NCBI GenBank assembly: GCA_030765055.1
Contig: CM060950.1
Location: 276,424,256-276,488,255, forward strand
DNA length: 64,000 nucleotides
Reading direction: 5' to 3'
Origin: Mantis religiosa
Lineage: Eukaryota > Arthropoda > Insecta > Mantodea > Mantidae
Positions 59,948 through 64,000 of the stretch are shown here, in pieces. The notes beneath the pieces are model-generated. The model saw only the letters and a program-made list of their open reading frames with translations. It had not been told where the DNA came from and did no database searches. The position numbers were made by a program, and so were the translations under genes. Each line of letters starts with the position of its first letter. Position 1 is the first letter of the stretch.

Positions 59948-61215
59948 TCAGCTTTTGCTGCTGGTGGATTTGCTCGTGGTTACCTCGGATGCCCGCAAGT
60001 AATGGGGGAATCCGGAAAAGTCGAAGCTAACGTCTACTTGGATTATAATCACCAAGAGACATAACCAGTACACTTCTGTGGGATGGTAAGTTGGGTATAA
60101 TTTTGTAGCCCGGCGCCCAATTTCATCCTCCACGTATGGAAGTGAAGAGGCTCCATGAAGGAACCTTACTGAGAAAAATCGGCCTAATGAATAGATGAAC
60201 CTAAGTCCTCCATTCTGAGTGCGTTGAAGATATGCCAGCCAGGTATCTGCTTCCATACCCCAGACTTCGCAGGCATAAAGCATAAACGGGACTATGAATG
60301 CTCGAAAGAGATATAACTTCACGCGCACTGGCGTCGATCGAGAACCCAGGATAGGGTATAAGGAAGCAATAGCTCCCTGAACCCTTGCCGAGAGTTCCCT
60401 GATGTGTCGGTGAAAAGTCAAACCTCTGTCTAACTCAACTCCCAGTTATTTGATAGAGGGTACCCATTCTATCCTTCGATCTCTGAGATTGAAATTTAGA
60501 CAGTCTGCGGGGATGTGGCGCTAAATGAATGGTATGGCTTTTATCCGGATTAACGGATATCTGCCAACGCCGGCACCACTCTTGTGTGAGAAGGAGGTGT
60601 CTTTGTATTGGGTGGAAGGCTCTGAGAATGTGCCTGTCTTTACGGAATAGCAGCAGGTCGTCAGCATATTGTGCCATTTCGACGCGCGGCTTGGTTGGAA
60701 AGTCTGCCATGTATACACTAAACAGTGTGGGAGATATTAGAGAGCCTTTGGGGACTCCGCCTCTCACAGGTCTAAGAGAAGATGTTTTCCCCGCGACTGT
60801 GACCTTGAAAGTGCGGTGCTTGAGGAAACTGTGCAATATGTTGATTAGTTGAGTTAATACGCCCAGGTGGATAAGTTTATAAAGGAGTCCGGCGTGCCAG
60901 GTGGTGGAGAAGGCCTTCTCGACAAATAAAGACACCACCGCCGTGAATGCACGTTCCTGGAAATCCAGGGCAACCGCCTCCACGACTCACAGTAGTTGTT
61001 GGACTGTCGAGTGCCCAGGACAAAATTCAAATTAATGGGCAGGTATAGCTTGAATGTCACCCTAAACTGGGGAAAAGCGGGTGAGGACTAAACTTTCCAG
61101 AGGGTAGAAAGGAGACTTATGGAACGGTAGTTTGAAGGATGTACCGGGTCCTTCTCAGGCTTCAATATACAGAACACTCTGGCCTCTCTCCGCTCTCACG
61201 GAAAGTGACCGAGAG
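59948..61215 (-). pseudogene. 5'-truncated Jockey-like ORF2 relic (RT) in the right flank
   Basis: On the minus strand the RT fingers are readable from about 61215 (ILKPEKDPVHPSNYRSISLL across a stop). Next come VVSLFVEKAFSTTWHAGLLYKL (block A), GVPKGSLISPTLFSVYMADF (block B), QYADDLLLF (block C) and the thumb with LTQEWCRRWQISVNPDKSHTI (60983-60435). A second frame carries MTFHRHIRELSARVQGAIA and YACEVWGMEADTWL (60421-59948). It is the same general clade as J1 but diverged, with the normal YADD box. The 5' end is truncated and I cannot place the 3' end. Confidence 0.8.
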
Positions 61216-62215
61216 TTAGCACAGCACACTGCCAACTTTTGTGCATCTAGTTCTAGTTAGACGCTCTAGAAACGCGCCGACGCTTCAAGACCTTTCGCGG
61301 CGCAGCGAGAGCACAATGGAACTATCTGTTGCTTTCTCTCTCGGCGTTCAGCGCTGGCGCCCATCATTATCTATCTCTTTCTTTTCTGCCCACAGCTGTC
61401 CGTCTCTTTCTTTCGCACGTGCAGAGCATTGGCTTCTCGCAGCGATTTAACAACGCTCCGGCGACACTGCTCCCTCCTTAAGGCTGGTCGTCTCGAACAG
61501 CAGCATCGTAGCGGGACAGACGATCCAGATGTACAGACGCGAGCAAATGTATTCCGATGCGAGCAACACTGACATACGCGAGGGAGACGGGTTTCTTATC
61601 AGTTAGTTGCGCCAGGAGGATTCAGTTTCTTTATACTTGACGGTTCTGCGCAAAGGTATTTAAGCCTCAGTGGCAAATAAAAACAATTTTAGCACCTGTA
61701 ATGTAGCTGGTCTTATATAACTGCTTAGTATCAATTTAGGAATTTATTGATCGTTTTTTAGATAACGTTATTTCCTCTCTCTCTTGCACACCACACCTCA
61801 ACCATTATAATATCCCTTTCTTCTATTTAAATATATTTCCAATGATCAAAGTAATAGTTTTATCTGGAAGGAAATACCTCTTTCATAGGTTAGCGATACT
61901 ATGATGTTAAACTGCGTGGTATTTACAATTAATATCCAAAATTAGTATTTAAAATTTGTATCTTGTTCCGAAAATAAATACATCAATTATTTCCTTTGTT
62001 ACAGTTCTTAAGAACGGCTCATATGAATATACTACGATAATTAATATAGCCACCAAATGTATATACACTTTTAACAACCAACGAAATAAATAAAATAATT
62101 ATTTCGTTTTATAATGACAGTTCAAATACAAAATCACGTTAGCGTCACCGGCACGCCGGAGTTTTTACGAAGGATCTCTTTAAATTTCAGTAACACCGAT
62201 GTGATGCATTTCAGT
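61216..62215. other. No gene recognised
   Basis: A GC-richer block (61216-61660) is followed by TATTTAAG and AATAAA about 20 bp apart (61659-61682), then AT-rich sequence. No coding motif is seen. Confidence 0.5.
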
Positions 62216-62221
62216 TTTAGC

Positions 62222-62307
62222 TACACGTAGAAACCATTGAACTAGAATGGGCTTGAACTCGCAACCTTGGGATCAGAATGCCAACACCTAAGTCATCCTG
62301 CTCAGCG
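62222..62307 (-). repeat. tRNA-like (probable SINE) fragment
   Basis: On the minus strand GGATGACTTAGGTGTTGGC resembles a tRNA D-arm/A box, and GGTTGCGAGTTCAAGCCC, 24 nt on, resembles a T-arm/B box. It directly abuts GAT repeats. The pairing is too imperfect for a functional tRNA. Confidence 0.5.
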
Positions 62308-62476
62308 ATGATAATGATGATGATGATGATGAGGCGGAGGAGAAGAAGAAGAAGAATAACAATAAGACTAACAACAACAATAATAACTAATCGTGACAGC
62401 GGTGGCGGTGGTGAGGAGGAGGAGGAGGAGGATGAGGAGGAGGATGAGGGTGACAATGACGATGGTGATGATGATA

Positions 62477-62547
<71 letters not shown>

Positions 62548-62548
62548 A
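62308..62548. repeat. Compound (GAT)n / (GAG)n / (AAG)n / (AAC)n trinucleotide microsatellite
   Basis: GAT runs at both ends enclose GAG, AAG and AAC runs. Poly-Asp, poly-Ser, poly-His and poly-Ile frames here are artefacts. Confidence 0.95.
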
Positions 62549-63036
62549 CCAAAGAAAACCTGAAAGGTCAAATAAGAGTGTAACGCTAATCATATATGCA
62601 GGTATAACAGAATTAAATATTTAAGCAAGAAATAGTATATGTATTTGAAGCATTTCTAGTTCAAAGCATCGGGCAGCAATTATCTGCTCTAGAGGCCTGA
62701 AAATCTGCTCTGATAATCTGCTCTGATGATCTGCTGTAACAGATTAACACAAGGATCATGAAAAATCAACTGTCATGTAGATGCCGTTGCTGAAAACGGT
62801 CAATTTAAAGAGTTAGTGTTAGCACTTTCTTCATTCACTTTTTGAAGGAAATAATTTAGATTTACTTCAAGAATATTTTAAAAGTTTTGTCTTCCAGTGA
62901 ACTTGTGAGTGGTTAAATGGATATGTGGTCGATGCAATCTGCAATTGGTAGTTACTTCGTCGGGGTCAAAGGTAAGCGTAAGGTTTGCAGTTTATTTAAT
63001 ATCGTCGTGCATGAGAGTTAATAAGAATAGAGAAGA
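62549..63036. other. No gene recognised upstream of the Tc1-like relic
   Basis: Contains a short tandem of CTGCTCTGATAAT-type repeats (62684-62735). I did not identify a terminal inverted repeat. Confidence 0.4.
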
Positions 63037-64000
63037 ATGCCTTTAAACTCGGAAATCACTCGGGACCGTATTGTTGGCATGTGGGAAGCAGGTCTTGCTA
63101 CCACACAAATATCTAATTCTGTGGGAAGAGGGTTTGACTGCATTCTTTACTGGATCCGGCGGTTCCAGGAAGAGGGAGAAGAAGGATTAAACACCCGACC
63201 TAAATCCGAAAGACCCAGGGCTACCTCTCCGGATATGGATGCAGCCATAGTGCAGAATTCCAGAGAGAATCCGTTCCGCACTTCTACGTCAATCGTGAGG
63301 CATATGGGACTTCAGATAACGCCTTCAACTGTTGGAAGGCTTCTTCATGCTGCCGGGATCCACACTAGGAAGCCAACTCGAAAAGAGAACCTCACAGAAG
63401 CACATCAAGCTGCTCGTGTGGGGTTTGCTCTCCAGTTCCTTCCAATGCCTCAGACATTCTGGGACGCAGTAATATGGACGGACGAGAAGGTGTTCTCATC
63501 CAACGAAGAGGGAAGGATGATACTTTGGCGTCCAGACAAGACACGCTACAACCCAGATTACGTAGCGCCCACAGCAAGAAGCGGCAGGATTGGCAACCCT
63601 TTCTGAGGCTGGATGTCGGCTGCCGGTGTGAGACAGCTGGACCGTGTATCCCAGAGAATGAATTCTGAGGAGTATTTGGAGGTGTTAGAGGACTCCATGT
63701 TACCAAGTGTTCGTTGCGTATATCCCGAGGAAGATATGCCTATCATTAACTAAGTTCATGATAACAACAGCATTTACCCAAAACTGAATAGAACAACATC
63801 CCAAAGTTTTTCCTCTCCCTTGGCTAGCCAAATCCGCGGATTTGAATCCCACTCAACACATTTGTGCTATTATGGTTAACGAAAAGATTAGCAGGGCCGA
63901 AAATGCGTCTGAAAGCCTCGAGGATCACGTTCAAAAAGCATGGGAAAGCGTGCGCAGATGACCTCATATTTGTGAATCTCTCGTCGCTTCTCTTCCTAGG
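63037..64000 (+). pseudogene. Tc1-like transposase relic, runs to window end
   Basis: From the ATG at 63037 the protein reads as a paired-like DNA-binding region (MPLNSEITRDRIVGMWEAGLA; SKVxRP-type RPKSERPRATS). A second helix-turn-helix follows (TSTSIVRHMGLQITPSTVGRLLHAAGI), then DDE block 1 VIWTDEKVFSS (about 63465). A stop occurs at 63604-63606. Later frames hold QHPKVFPLPWLAKSADLNPTQH near 63800, the Tc1 wPAxSPDLNPIE-like motif, but the expected HDNAP-type second aspartate segment is degraded. Stops and shifts show it is dead. Family identity is clear. Confidence 0.85.

Noticed and set aside
62217..62593. Poly-Ser, poly-Asp, poly-His and poly-Ile frames
   Set aside because: Artefacts of the GAT/GAG trinucleotide microsatellite.

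Overview
The window is eukaryotic, almost certainly arthropod and probably an insect with a large repeat-rich genome. It holds several clades of non-LTR retrotransposon (Jockey-like, I-like, R1/LOA-like, CR1/L2-like), tRNA-derived SINEs with A and B boxes, Tc1/mariner relics and long (ACAT)n microsatellites. I see no intact host gene, no cellular tRNA or rRNA gene, and nothing prokaryotic. Every coding remnant belongs to a mobile element and nearly all are broken.

The dominant structure is a tandem array with a unit of about 23.9 kb covering positions 1-56322. It has a partial unit A (1-8536), a full unit B (8537-32469; 23,933 bp) and a full unit C (32470-56322). Outside the microsatellites the units are almost identical. 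Unit C ends exactly where the other units join a new (ACAT)n array, and from 56323 the sequence is single-copy flank, so this is one edge of the array. The window start cuts into unit A, so the total copy number is unknown. A collapsed or duplicated assembly is the main alternative.

Each unit is a nest of insertions, in this order: (1) an (ACAT)n array; (2) a 5'-truncated CR1/L2-like element on +, with an esterase-type ORF1 remnant; (3) a second (ACAT)n array interrupted by a SINE; (4) an R1/LOA-like element on -, broken by two SINEs, a 5'-truncated SINE and a 1.9-kb 'gag-only' element; (5) another SINE and the 3' end of a second R1-like element; (6) a mariner-like relic on -; (7) a Jockey-like element on + (called J1) with two 74-bp 5' monomers, split by (8) a full-length 5,958-bp I-like element on -, flanked by a 15-bp target-site duplication (TSD). 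Six insertions in the unit have visible direct repeats or target repeats, so their relative order can be read.

The right flank (56323-64000) holds a second, longer member of the gag-only family, a 5'-truncated Jockey-like RT relic on -, a tRNA-like/GAT-repeat block and a Tc1-like transposase relic running to the window end.

The most interesting signals are the 24-kb composite tandem repeat and its mosaic divergence; a perfect 15-bp hairpin that encloses an overlapping stop-start codon (TAATG) at the J1 ORF1/ORF2 junction; the clustering of several unrelated insertions at (ACAY)n repeats; and a gag-only retroposon family with paired 3' hairpins.
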